From the NCBI GenBank assembly GCA_033032865.1, contig JAWHQI010000202.1, positions 248,001 through 312,000 of the forward strand: DNA of 64,000 nucleotides, read 5' to 3'. Position numbers and translations under genes: made by a program. The notes below the pieces were generated by a model. The model saw only the letters and a list, made by a program, of their open reading frames with translations. It made no database searches and had not been told where the DNA came from. The first letter of the stretch is position 1, and every line of letters starts with the position of its first letter. Shown piece by piece: positions 8,591 through 19,158 of the stretch. The stretch is from Dactylorhiza incarnata (taxonomy: Eukaryota; Streptophyta; Magnoliopsida; Asparagales; Orchidaceae).

Positions 8591-10878
8591 TCAGTCCTCG
8601 GCCACGTCCGAGTAGTCATCCCCAGAAAGATCTCCGGCTCCGAGGCTAGCGGTGTCGCACCCGAACTTCCTCCCCATCATACAGAGAGTCTTCTGAATGC
8701 CTCTTTGAAAAGAGACTTCGCACTCGTCCGCTATCAGGGGCTCTACCTCCTTCGTCATCACCTCGGCGCAAATCTCTTCCACCATCTGGAAACGCTCTTC
8801 CGCAAAAGTGAGGGAATCCTTGTACTCGGCTACCCCAGTTGCCTTGGTCTCCTCAAGACTCTGCTCGATCGACGACAGCCGGTCCACCTCGCTCCGTAGA
8901 AAGCCCAACTCCCCCTCCAGGCGAAATATCTCCCCCTGCACGTCCGATAGTTGACGAAGGGCATCCTGGGCGAGCGCCTTATCACCGCCGTACTCTGCTC
9001 GCAGCTTCTTGACTTCACCATCTAACTGCTTGATATGAGCTGCGTCGCGGTCCCTCTTCCTATGCAAAATGGACGCGTCACACCTCGCCACGCGTAACTC
9101 CTCCTGAAGAGCGAAGTAGTTGTCCTTGAGGCTCACATAATGATCGTTCCATGTGAGCGCAACGCTAGTCAAAGCCTCTGCCTGCGAACAAAAGTCGAAC
9201 GGTTAGCAAGCATAAATAATGACGGAGAGTAAAGGATAAGATCAAGAAAGAAGAGCTTCACTTACCGCACAAGCCATCGCCTGAAGTGAGGAAGAAACTC
9301 GCTTCGCCGGCATGAGGGGTGGTGGTGGTGGCAAATCCTCCGCCGGGACCCGGTCGGCAATAGGAGACGCCAAAATCTCCACCTCCGGATCGGGCGAAAC
9401 CGCCTCTCTCCTAGGACGGCTCGGGCCGGCCTCGCAATCTTGACTCATAGGCGCCAGTGGAATAGGGCGCGGACCGGAAGGGCTGTTCTTAATAACGATC
9501 TTCCTCTTTTTCCCATGATCTAAGGGAACAGTAGCCTCCCGCTCGGGATCCCAGGAAAGCCCCACCGAGTGCAGTCGACGTTCATCCACGCAACCAGAAA
9601 TGGAATGCAAGGCCTTCGACAGCCCCTCTCGGCCAGGAAAACCAGGGATAGGAAGGAACACATCTTCCCGACCAGTCTGCCGGCGACAGTGTCCAGGAAG
9701 AGATCTCCATAACTCCGGTAGCTCCCATCGATTCAGGACATACCCATAAAGAGTATTCCCATGGCGATAATCAGCCTTCACTCCAAAGTGAAACCAGCTT
9801 TTGTTGCTCCGAACTTCAATACGACCGCCCGGGTCGGTAGAAACCTCGCACCAATCTTTGAAAATCTCGAGCGAGAAGCGCGTGCTATGTTCCCGAAAAA
9901 ATACCACCATCCCCATAATGTTCGTCATCCCAGCCGGTGTGAACTGGGTAATCGGGACACCGCAGAACCAGAATATCTCAACGACCTCCTCGGGCGGAGG
10001 AATGTGAAATCCAGACTTCAAACAGCTCTCTGAAAGGGCCATGAAACCGGTCGGCGGATTTTGGGCTCGCTCTTCCACCCCTGGGATCTTCACCTCAACA
10101 TCAGGGGGCAACCCGAACCGCTTACGCCATGAGTCAACCCGCGCCCCATCAAGAGTAGAGCGCATGCACATCGGCCTCGACTGGCCACTTTGTTTCAAAG
10201 CCTGCAAGGAAAAATTCGCGCACATAAGCGCATATATCGAACGAAATAAATGCATGTGAATAAAGATCCCGAAAGACGAGCGTCAGGTGAATTCAACCCG
10301 CCAGCGCGCAATTATGCCAACCAACCGCATGAAAGCAACGAGCCATGCGCACTCCGCAATCCGTGCGCGATGAACCGCACGAGCGACGAGACACGCACAC
10401 CCGGCACCCCGCGTGCTCGGTTATCCGCCACACGCGGAGGACTCGCGCGGCAAACCGCCGCGCAGACGCACACGGAAGAGCGCCGCGCACGCACGCGCGG
10501 GGGGACGCGCGCGGCCAACAGCCGCGCGCGTGGGGCACGCGCGCGGCCAACAGCCGCGCGCGTGGGGGCACGCGCGTGGCCAACCGCCGCGCGCGTGGGC
10601 GTGCGTGGGGGCGCGTACGCGCCCCCCACTGACCGGCGACCGGTGGCCAACCACCGCTCGCGAAGGGCGCCGGTGGACCGCTCCTGCGGCCGGCTGCACC
10701 CGCGTGCGGGTTGCGTGCGCCCGCCGGACGCCGGCTCCCGCGGCCGGCGTCGCCCACGCATGGGCGTGCGCCCTCCCGGCATTTCGTCCCCTCGGTCGGG
10801 ACCACCCTCGCGGGCGCGCTCCGCCATCTCCTCCTTCACGAAAGAAACAAAAACAATGGGAGAACTTACCTCCACCAT
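8591..10878 (-). CDS. Antisense spliced gene of Tat-1 (putative gypsy-type transposon protein)
   Basis: Predicted exons on the minus strand: 10878-10870 (ATG GTG GAG, good start context), 10201-9266 and 9181-8591. Intron 1 (10869-10202) starts GTAAGT and ends TTGCAG; intron 2 (9265-9182) starts GTAAGT and ends TTCGCAG. All junctions are phase 0, giving about 511 aa. Exon 2 has a globular part (about residues 20-180) with WFHFGV, YGYVLNRWELPELW and a PPPEEVVEIFWFCG segment, resembling the putative gypsy-type transposon family (PF04195 type) found antisense in Tat/RIRE2 elements, then a Pro/Arg-rich linker with a KKRKIV basic patch. Exon 3 is a long Glu/Lys/Leu-rich coiled coil (RLEGELGFLRSEVDRL) ending acidic. 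The reading frames are open throughout. Function unknown; possible roles are nuclear binding or regulation of the element. Exon 1 is the least certain part. Confidence 0.7.
10440..10660. repeat. GC-rich palindromic tandem repeat
   Basis: Several copies of a unit of about 30 bp built on gcgcgcggccaacagccgcgcgcg, itself a hairpin, lie inside predicted intron 1 of the antisense gene. The whole 10290-10830 stretch is extremely GC-rich, which keeps most frames open on both strands; none of those ORFs is credible as protein. Confidence 0.75.
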
Positions 10879-10970
10879 GGTTCAATGCGCCGCACGCCGA
10901 CAATAACGATGACCGGAGTCAATGCAAGAGATGAAACCTTCGTACTCCTTCACACGGAGGATCGGACTCC

Positions 10971-10988
10971 GAAGGTTTGGGGGGCTTG
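10971..10988 (+). other. Tat-1 polypurine tract
   Basis: gaaggtttggggggcttg abuts the 3' LTR start (10989). A purine-rich run at this position primes plus-strand DNA synthesis in LTR retrotransposons. Confidence 0.75.
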
Positions 10989-12487
10989 TGATGATGATTC
11001 ATCACGGGCTCTCATTTATGAGAAAAATCGGATGGCGGTTACTCCCATAAACCATTCCCCCACTACTTTAGTGGGAGAGAGTAGGAGATCAAGGCCGGAA
11101 CTGCCATTCCCGTCACCAGCCGTCAATCTGAAAATATGTGCTAAACACACCAACCGTAACGCGCACGGCGACGCCGCCCCCCCACCCCACCGGTGAGCGG
11201 GCCGCGTCAAACCGCGCACCCCATGGGGTGCGGCCAAGCCGCACCCCTAATGGGGTGCGGCCAAGCCGCACCCCTAATGGGGTGCGGCCAAGCCGCACCC
11301 CACACGGGGTGCGGCCAAGCCGCACCCACGTGGTGCGACCAACCCACACCCACGGGGTGCGGCCTCGCCGCAAGGAGTGCGGCCGGACGGACCGCATTCC
11401 CTCTTTTTTGGGGTGCGGCCAAGCCACACCCCCCCTTGCAGGGTGCGGCCAACCCGCACCCCCCTTTTTTGCGAGGTACGCCCTTGCCGCGCCCCTACTC
11501 GAGGCGGGGTACGGCCGAGCCTCCTCCTCCTTCCGCTTTCCTCACCGGGGGGCTTGCAAGGGGCCCTCCCATATTCGCGCCCTCGTCAGAATGCTCCTGA
11601 GCGCGCTCAGGACGCCTCTAAGCGCGTTCAAAGCGCTTCCATGTTCGTCGCGCGCTCAGAACGCTTCTGAGCGCGCTCGGGGCATTCTCACATTTCCGAC
11701 TCGCTCACTTTTCCGACTCGGCTCGCTCACTTTTTGTCTTTTCAGTTTCTCACTTTTCAGGAACAGCTTGTCGCCTTTCCTCGAAGGGCAGGATGGTCAT
11801 TTACGAAAAATGGTGATCCGTGGGCTCTGAACCGGAAAATATGATTCGTCCTCCCAGGTGGTTATGGTGGTTACAACAGCAAAATTACCGGGCTACCCCC
11901 GGCCAAAGCTATAAAAGGACCCCCTAGGCTTCATTTGAGAGGGCCCCCGCCTTGATGACCAGAGAGAGCTCCTTGAAGATTCCCACGGATTTCTCCTTCG
12001 GCGCTTGAAGATCTCCTTCGTGGACTTGAAGTTTTCCTCCGTCCCGAAAGGCGACTCGGCAGTCTCACTTTCGTTCTCACGAAAGCGGACACAACGCTCT
12101 CACTTTCGTCTTCACGCAGGCGGACAAGGCGTTCTCTCTTTTGTTCTCCGCCTTTCTCAGAAGGAGAAATGACTTAGTTTTTCTGGAGGTGGTCTGTCAC
12201 CTTCGGAATTCTCTTCTTCTCTCTCTCTCTTTCTCTCTATTATTGTAACGAGCAGCGGCCTGTCGCGCTCCACTTCTAAGTCTATAATTGTAACCCTCAG
12301 AAGATAGTGGAAGTTTTGTCGGCACAGCTCCGGCCACGTGGTTTTTTACCCTTTTCGGGTTTTCCACGCTAAAAAGTCCCAGTATAATCAGCGAATCTCA
12401 AATTGACTGTTTGCGCGCTTGGTTCGCTCCCGAGCTAAGGTGGTTCAAGTAAACCGGTCTACCAAGAGCCCTAAGCGACCCGCAACA
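10989..12487 (+). repeat. Tat-1 3' LTR
   Basis: 1,499 bp. It differs from the 5' LTR mainly by a longer gggtgcggcc palindrome array (11222-11370) and a broken poly-C tract. It ends CGCAACA followed by the duplication agatt. TATA box at 11909-11918. Confidence 0.93.
11222..11370. repeat. 27-bp palindromic tandem array in the Tat-1 3' LTR
   Basis: The unit ggggtgcggccaagccgcac (plus cccctaat-type spacer, 27 bp in all) recurs about five times with variants. Each unit folds on itself: ggggtgcggc pairs with gccgcacccc. The corresponding place in the 5' LTR (about 4757-4810) holds only about two units. Confidence 0.85.
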
Positions 12488-12780
12488 AGATTATTTCTTA
12501 TTTTCGATCCGCCAGGGTCAAGATCAATTATGCAATCTTAAAACTTTATTTTTTTTCGTCTTCTCTCTTTTCATGGTGAATCATTGATCGAATGCTATCT
12601 TTTTAAATATAAATTTATCATTTTCAATTTTCATTAGTTCGTCTTTAAATTTTCAAACCACAACAATTGTACGGTAGGATAATAGTTGGAAGCGTGAGTA
12701 GTAATACTTGACAGCCCCGGGTTTTAAATACGACCTTGGTACTACGGTTCGATAGGTACACTTGCCTTTTCGGATTGATC
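12488..12780 (+). repeat. Diverged repeat, copy 2, right part
   Basis: This continues the sequence interrupted at 4516. It shares the gacag.cccgggttt landmark and cgataggtacacttgcctt with 4005-4080. Otherwise it is AT-rich and non-coding. Confidence 0.55.
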
Positions 12781-12897
12781 GTAAATTAATCACCAGTTGC
12801 TAAGAAGTTTACAACAATAATGATGTCAATCTTCATCTCACCAAGCCCAACCATAATCTCACCACCGTCCCCAACGAAGGCTGCAAGGTGACATATG

Positions 12898-13747
12898 AGT
12901 AGAGTTGTCACGGTTCTGGTTTGGTTTCGGTTCTACTAAAATCGTTAATCGAACCGCTAAGGTAACTGTTCTTCAAATTAGAACCAAAACTGTATTTGGT
13001 TTAACCGGTTCCGGTTCCAGCATAAAATTTGGAACCATCGTGTTAACGGTTCTGGTTATAGTTCAACAAGAACCAAGACCAAACCGACCACTAACGGTTC
13101 GGTCCAATTCTATGCGGTTCAGTTCGTTTCCAACTAGAACCAAAACCAAACTTGGCAGACTGAATGAGAGAGATCGAAAATAAAAAACCATAGGGGAAAA
13201 GTATACCCGTTCAATTTTTTTTTGCAAGAGGTACTTCAAAGTCTGAGGCCCGGGCGTAGGAATTTCTCATTACACCAAGGGGGAGTACTTTTTGTATAAT
13301 ATATAGTAAGTCGGGCTGAAAGTTAAAAACTGAAACCGCAAAACCACAAAATTGCACAAGACCGCGCCGATTTTAAAAATTGAAAGATCACGACTGTGTA
13401 ATGTTGATGCAATGTTTATGTTGTTGAAGATCACGACTCAACATAGGGTAAAGAACATTGAATTGTTGCTCTTGAAATCTTATTTTACAATTAAAATTTT
13501 GTTTGAGGAATATATTAGTTAATTCAATTTAACTAATTTACCAGCTACAATTAGATTTGTCTTTCATGATTACTATTAAATAGTAATATTAAAAAAACAA
13601 TATAGTAATAATAATAATAAATAGTTTGCGGTTCGGTTCTGCTTCGGTCTGGTTCGGATCGGTTCTAAATATCTTAAAACCGCTTGAGACTTGTATATTG
13701 CGGTTCCGGTTCCGGTCCGGATAATAAAATGAAAGAACCACACTCTG
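12898..13747. mobile_element. Possible non-autonomous hAT-like DNA transposon
   Basis: The left edge tagagttgtcacggttc and the reverse complement of the right edge (cagagtgtggttc) look like imperfect terminal inverted repeats. Subterminal regions on both sides are packed with ggttc/gaacc motifs (12910-13140 and 13628-13735), typical of plant hAT elements that bind transposase at repeated short sites. No transposase ORF is seen. I could not confirm an 8-bp target duplication, partly because Copia-B abuts the right side. Confidence 0.4.
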
Positions 13748-13752
13748 ATCAA

Positions 13753-14371
13753 TGTTGTTCAAGATCGATGGAACACTGAGACAAGCACACCAAGAATGAA
13801 AAAAAACACTTTTATATTACTTGACAAATAGTTACAGCAATTACAAGGGAAACAGGCTGAATACAAGTTGCATACAACTTGATTCACAACAGCAAAGAGT
13901 AAGTAACAACAACTGGTCGCGGACAGAGTCCTCTTCTCAACTCCTCACTAGCGTCTGCGCTAGCGCCTGTGCTATCTCCAGACCGCGCGTGCTCGCTGCT
14001 CGCATTCTCTCCTGACGAGACCGCAGATGCAAACCACCAACTTACACAGTCCGCTACCGCTCAGCGCTATCTCCTACCGCCGGCGCTAGCTTGCAGTCTC
14101 ACACAGCTCGCGAACCTTGCTCTAGGTCGCTCTGAACTCACTCTGAGTTCACTCCCACTTGAGACCGCCCAGTTCAGACCGCCCAAGTTCTCCTCCGAAC
14201 TCGCTCCAAGTTCGTTCTCACTGAGACCGCCTATTCAGACCGCACAAGTCTCCTCTGTTCTCTGATCTACTCTGAAGGAGGATTGCCTCCCTATTTATAA
14301 AATCGGGAGCCGCCACCAAGAAGTGGGGCTAGCGCCGGCGCTAGCGCTAGCTCACTTCACAAATTTTAACA
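13753..14371 (-). repeat. Copia-B 3' LTR
   Basis: About 619 bp, aligned with 18537-19158. It contains many agaccgc heptamers and gctagcgc repeats, and a TATA box (reverse complement ttataaatag, about 14291-14300). Confidence 0.9.
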
Positions 14372-14499
14372 CTCCCCCTTGAAGTGAGCTCCGTCAACCA
14401 CTCCGAGCAGCGAGCGAAGCCTCCTAAACGGCCCCGCAGATAAGGGCTTCGTGAATATATCCGCTATGTTGTCTTCGCTCCGCACATGCTCCACCCCAA

Positions 14500-16482
14500 T
14501 CAAGCCACCAACACCTTCTCTATGATGAAGTGATGCTCGATCTCAATATGCTTTGTTCTTGCGTGACAAACTAGATTGGTTGCATGTTTCAGGGCGCTCT
14601 CGTTGTCACTGCAAAGAACAGTAGGTCCGCTGACCTTCTCGTCCATGTCTTCCACCAGCCTCCTCAGCCAGACACACTCCTGGGCTGCTAAGCACGACGC
14701 CTTGTACTCAGCCTCTGTGATGGATAAGGAGATAGAATCCTGCTTCTTGCTACGCCACGAGATAGCATCTGCTCCACATAGAAACACATGACTTGAGGTC
14801 GACTTGCGATCATCAGCGTCACCTCCGTAGTCTGCATCCGTGTACCCATGCAGGTTGAAGTCAGACTTCTCTCCATAGGACAACCCCATCTCAAGGGTCC
14901 CCTTCACGTACTTCAGAATTCCTTTAGCTGCCTCCAGATGAGGCTTCCGCGGCTTCTGCATGTACCGACTAACTCGTCCGATGACAAAAGCGATGTCTGA
15001 CCTCATGATAGTCAGGTAGATTAAACTCCTCATCAGTGCCCGGAAGACCTTCGGATCAAAAAGAATCCTCTCTTCTTCCTTCCGAAGCTTCAGCCCAACC
15101 TCCAGTGGAACAGAGCTGCTCTTCCCCTCCTTCATGCTGAATCTCTCGACGATCTTCTCAGCGTAAGCCCTCTGGGAAACGAACAGTCCGCCACTTCTCT
15201 TCTCTACCTGAAGTCCGAGGAAATGGTGCAGTTCACCAAGATCCTTCATCTCAAAGCGGATAGATAACTGTTGTCTCAGCGCTGCGACCTCTTCACTGTT
15301 GTTCTCGGTCACGATCATGTGTTCGACGTACAGCAGCACCAACACATGCAGATCTCCACTCTTCTTAACAAACATGCTGGTGTCTGAGTCTGAGGCATCA
15401 TAACCACAGAACTGCAGGTACTCCACAATCTTCCCATACCAGGCTCTCGGTGCCTGTTTCAACCCGTAGAGGGCCTTATTCAGCTTGCACACATGATGTG
15501 GGTGTGACTTGGACACATATCCAGGTGGTTGCACCATGAATATGTCTTTGTTAATCTCTCCGTACAGGAATGCGTTCTTCACATCAAGCTGCCACAGCTT
15601 CCACCCTCTGCACGCCGCAAGAGCTATGACCGTCCTCACCGACGTCATCTTCGCCATAGGACTAAATGTCTCCTCATAGTCCTCACCATAGGTTTGCGAG
15701 AAACCTCGAGCGACAAGCCTGGCCTTGTACCGCTCTACTCCTCCATCAGCTCTCTTCTTTACCTTGTAAACCCACTTGCAGGTGACAAGTTTGATGCTCT
15801 CCACCATGGGAACAAGGTCCCATATCTCATTCTTCTTCAAAGCCTCCATCTCCTCATCCATGGACACGTCCCACTCCTTAGTGCCAGCAGTATCTTCAAA
15901 GCGGGCAGGTTCCCTCTCGTCGAGTGGTCCTGCGAAGAAGCAAGAGACCAAACTCATGAAATTCCCCTCCTTATAGCGAGAAGGCGGGACGATGGTCCGC
16001 TTCGACCTTCTCATGGCTTGGCCACTATCTACCGCCCCGGTAGACTCCTCCTTTACAACTCTTCTCCCCTCTTCTCTTGGAGCACTACTCCCCCTGCTTC
16101 TCGAACTTGAAGCTCCCCCTGAGCCAGATGGCGATGGGGAACTGGGAGATAGCTCCAACTCCACAGTAGAGTCCTCAGTGACTCTCTCTTCACTCCTGCT
16201 AGAACCTCCACACTCTGACAACACCACAGAAGAGACTCCCTGATACGAGATCAGTTCGTCAAACACCATGTCGCGCGAGACGATGAACTTGTCGGTCTGC
16301 GGATTCATGCACTTCCACTCCTTCTTTCGCTCGTCGTAGCCGATGAAGACACACTTCCTCGCTTTCAGCTCCAACTTGGTTCTCTCAGCCTCCGGAACAT
16401 GCACGAAGCAGGTAGAGCCAAACACCCTCATGTGACTCACATTTGGCTTCTCCCCGAAAATGAGTTGGTGTGGAGACACCAT
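14500..16482 (-). pseudogene. Copia-B pol: integrase tail, reverse transcriptase, RNase H
   Basis: A 660-codon minus-strand frame. Residues about 1-60 are the integrase C-terminal side (HMRVFGSTCFVHVP, VFIGYDERKKEWKC), then a Ser-rich linker. RT begins near residue 215 ([56 protein letters not shown]). The Copia catalytic YVDDM box is YVEHM here (about 15315-15335), destroying the second and third positions. RNase H (DADYGGD, TEAEYKA, SDNESALK, HARTKHIEIEHHF) follows and runs out of frame at the end, so the usual tail to the polypurine tract is lost. Confidence 0.93.
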
Positions 16483-16726
16483 CCTGTTAGGATTCAGAGG
16501 TAGCTAGTTGATCACATGGGTGGCACATGCCATTCCCTTTGCCCACAAGGCTTTGGGAATTTCCTTGGCATGTATTCAACTCCTGGTAGTCTCCACCAGA
16601 TGACAGATCTTCCTCTCTGCGACCCCATTTTGGTGAGGGGTGTGGGCGCAGGAGAGCTCTCGCCGAATGCCATTTTCCTGCAGAAAGAAGCAAATGAGTT
16701 AGAGGTAAACTCCCCCCATTATCACT

Positions 16727-17692
16727 TCACAGCTTCTTCACCCTCAGGTTCAACCTACCCTCCAGAAGTTCCTTCCACTCTTGGAACTTCTCAAACACCT
16801 CCGCCTTTTCCCTCAAGAAGTAAACCCACATGTAGCGAGTATAGTCATCCACCAAGACCAGCGCATACTTATTTCCTCCATAAGTCAGGGTGGCGCACGA
16901 CCCCATCACATCAGCGTGTACGCACTCAAGAGTTGCCTTACACCTTGTCTCCGACTTGTCAGACGAAAGTCGATGTGACTTTCTATATTGACAGCCCTCG
17001 CATGCATGACCGTCTCCGTAGGAAGAGAGATTAGGCAGGCCAGACACCAGACCCTTCGCCGCTATCATCTTCAGCTTACCCATCCCCACATGACCTAGCC
17101 TCTCATGCCATATCGCTGCGCTGTCATTTGTCTTCAGCTTATCCACATAGGCACTTGCAGATAGAACATACAAGTCCTTCACCCTTCTCCCGGTGAACGT
17201 GACATCAGCATCAACTGAAGACAAATTCTTCAGGAACTTCACCTCCTTCAGTCCGAACAACACGTGGTATCCTGCATCCACTGCATTCACAACCGAAAAG
17301 AGATTCTTCTTCATGCCCGGCACATGGTACACACTATTTAGTGTCACGGGCTTCTCTTCACTTCCAAGGGAAACCATCCCTTCTTGCTCAACTGGATGCA
17401 CCGTATCATCTGCAGTGATGATAACATCAATTCCTCCATATGCCTTTAGAGAGGCAAATTTGGACACATCTCCACTGAGATGGTGTCCGCAACCGGAGTC
17501 CACTATCCAGTCATTCTCAAAGTTGACAGAAGCCAAGGCATCGACTGACGTTGCCGCCATCTCAGCCACGAAGCAGTTGTCTCCGCCTTCATCTCCCTGG
17601 TGACCTCGACCTCTTCCTCCATCTCTTTGATGGTCTCCACCTCTCTCAGCAACATAACCGGCCTTGAGATTTGACCGACACTCCTTTGCCAT
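16727..17692 (-). pseudogene. Copia-B protease and integrase core
   Basis: A 321-codon frame. Protease: DWIVDSGCGHHLSGD near residues 60-75, with the DSG catalytic triplet intact, and VYHVPGMKKNLFSV. Integrase: the zinc-binding HERLGHVG...CEGCQYRK (about residues 200-240) and the core start HADVMG...LVLVDDYTRYMWVYF. The second catalytic Asp (usual LRTDNGGEF) lies after the frame ends, in 16490-16727, where a frameshift separates this ORF from the 16482 frame. Confidence 0.9.
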
Positions 17693-18481
17693 GTGCCCTT
17701 ACTTCTTGCAGGCGAAGCAAAGGGGTCTCCCCTTCTTGCCATATGGAGGGAGAAAGTTCTCCCTATCTCTCTGAGAAGACGTTGACGGTCCTTCTTCGGA
17801 GTTCTTCTTCTTCTTGTCCCAGGTCTTCTTCTTGCCTGAGAACAACACCTCACTATCTCCCCCTGGGATAGACACTCCCGCCATCTGCTTCGCCAGGCTC
17901 TCTTGTGACGACAGCAGGTTCTCCAGCTCCAGAAGGGAGGGTTGAGTAGCCCATCCTTGCACAAATATAACAAATGCTGTATACTCCTTTCGCAAGCCTC
18001 AGAGTATATGCCTCTTCAACTTCGCCTCAGAGATTGGCTCATCAGGATCCAAAGCCGAGATCTCCGCACACAGGTTCTTCACCTTCAGGAAGAAGGTGGA
18101 TATCGACAACTCTCCTTGAGTGAACCGCGCCAACTCATTCTCCAAAAACTATATCCGCGCTACATTCTTCTTATTGAACAGCCCATCGAGAGCTTTTCAG
18201 ATCTCAGACGTTGACTTACAACCCATGATGTGGTCGAACAAGTCAGGAGCAATAGCTCTCTTCAAGGTGAACTCCGCTTTGGCGTTTGTCTTCCTCCAAG
18301 CTCTCACAGCTGGACCATTGTCTCCTGCAGCTACAACTTTCTCTTGCTCATCTCCTCCAACGACCTCCCATAGGTCCTCTCCAAGCAGGTAACTCTCCAT
18401 ACAAGACTTCCACTTCTTGTAATTTGTCTGAGTAAGTAACTCAATGCCAAGACCTCTCGCATAGCCTCCTCCGCCGTCCAT
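17693..18481 (-). pseudogene. Copia-B gag
   Basis: Two same-frame pieces, 18481-18197 and 17995-17699, are separated by a damaged stretch. The N-terminal piece has LLTQTNYKKWKSCMESYLLGE and EVVGGDE, the start of a Copia gag of the UBN2 type. The C-terminal piece has LENLLSSQESLAKQMAG, a Lys/Asp-rich patch and the beginning of a CX2CX4HX4C knuckle (CFACKK), which is interrupted by a TAA stop at about 17700 before GHMAKEC. The frame start is an ATG at 18479-18481, about 40 bp from the primer site. Confidence 0.88.
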
Positions 18482-18536
18482 CTTGGTTACTCAGTACTTG
18501 TAACTCAGTGCTTGTTCCAACCTGGCTCTGATACCA

Positions 18537-19158
18537 TGTGAAGTTTTCAAGATCGATGGAACACTGAGACAAGCACACCAAGAATGAACAAAAAACACTT
18601 CTTTATTACTTGGCAAATAGTTACAACAATTACAAGAGAAACGTGTTGAATACAAGTTGCATACAACTTGATTCACAACAGGCAAGAGTAAGTAACAACA
18701 ACTGGTCGCGGACAGAGTTCAGTTCTCAACTCCTCACTAGCGCCTGCGCTATCTCCAGACCGCGAGAGCTCGCTGCTCGCACTCTCTCCTGACGAGACCG
18801 CATATGGAGACTGCCAACTCACGCAGGCCGCTACCGCCCAATGCTATCTCCTACCGCCAGTGCTAGCTTGCGGTCTCACACAGCTCGCGAACCTTGCTCA
18901 AGGTCGCTCCAAACTCACTCCGAGTTCACTCCCACTTGAGACCGCCCAGTTTAGACCGCCCAAGTTCTCCTCCGAACTCGCTCCAAGTTTGTTCTCACTG
19001 AGACCGCCTATTCAGGCTGCACAAGTCTCCTCTGTTCTCTGATCTACTCTGAAGGAGGATTGCCCCCTATTTATAGAATCGGGAGCCGCCACCAGAAGTG
19101 GGGCTAGCGTTGGCGCTAGCGCTAGCGCGTGCGCTAGCTCACTTCACAAATTTTAACA
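18537..19158 (-). repeat. Copia-B 5' LTR
   Basis: About 622 bp, starting tgtgaag and ending tttaaca on the plus strand. Heptamers agaccgc are dispersed through it, and a TATA box lies on the minus strand at about 19068-19076. Clearly diverged from the 3' LTR, indicating an older insertion than Copia-A. Confidence 0.9.

Larger units (their letters stand above)
4517..12487 (+). mobile_element. Tat-1: non-autonomous Tat-like Gypsy LTR retrotransposon
   Basis: The 7,971-bp element is flanked by the perfect 5-bp duplication agatt (4512-4516 and 12488-12492). LTRs are 4517-5945 and 10989-12487; both begin TGATGA and end CGCAACA. A primer-binding-like site follows the left LTR, and a purine-rich tract (gaaggtttggggggcttg, 10971-10988) precedes the right LTR. 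The internal region has gag fragments, a protease-like segment, a tandem array and an antisense gene. Reverse transcriptase, RNase H and integrase are absent. Assignment to the Tat lineage rests on the gag/protease style, the primer site and the antisense ORF. Confidence 0.9.
13753..19158 (-). mobile_element. Copia-B: degenerate Ty1/Copia retrotransposon
   Basis: LTRs at 13753-14371 (3' LTR) and 18537-19158 (5' LTR) face minus-strand gag-pol. The primer site (reverse complement TGGTATCAGAGCCAGG, 18522-18536) abuts the 5' LTR, and a CAAGGGGGAG-type polypurine tract (14372-14382) abuts the 3' LTR. The five bases flanking the element (atcaa and tcacc) do not form a clean duplication, and the outer edge of the left LTR is altered (tgttgttc instead of tgtgaagttttc). 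Gag-pol is present in order but broken by stops and frameshifts. Confidence 0.9.

Noticed and set aside
10250..10934. Several overlapping 90-220-codon ORFs on both strands, Arg/Ala/Gly/Pro-rich
   Set aside because: All lie in one extremely GC-rich repeated block; mutually overlapping frames and low-complexity composition show they are open only because stops are AT-rich.
15529..16243. Plus-strand ORFs (193, 66, 83 codons) opposite Copia-B pol
   Set aside because: Shadows of the minus-strand polymerase frame with no independent features.
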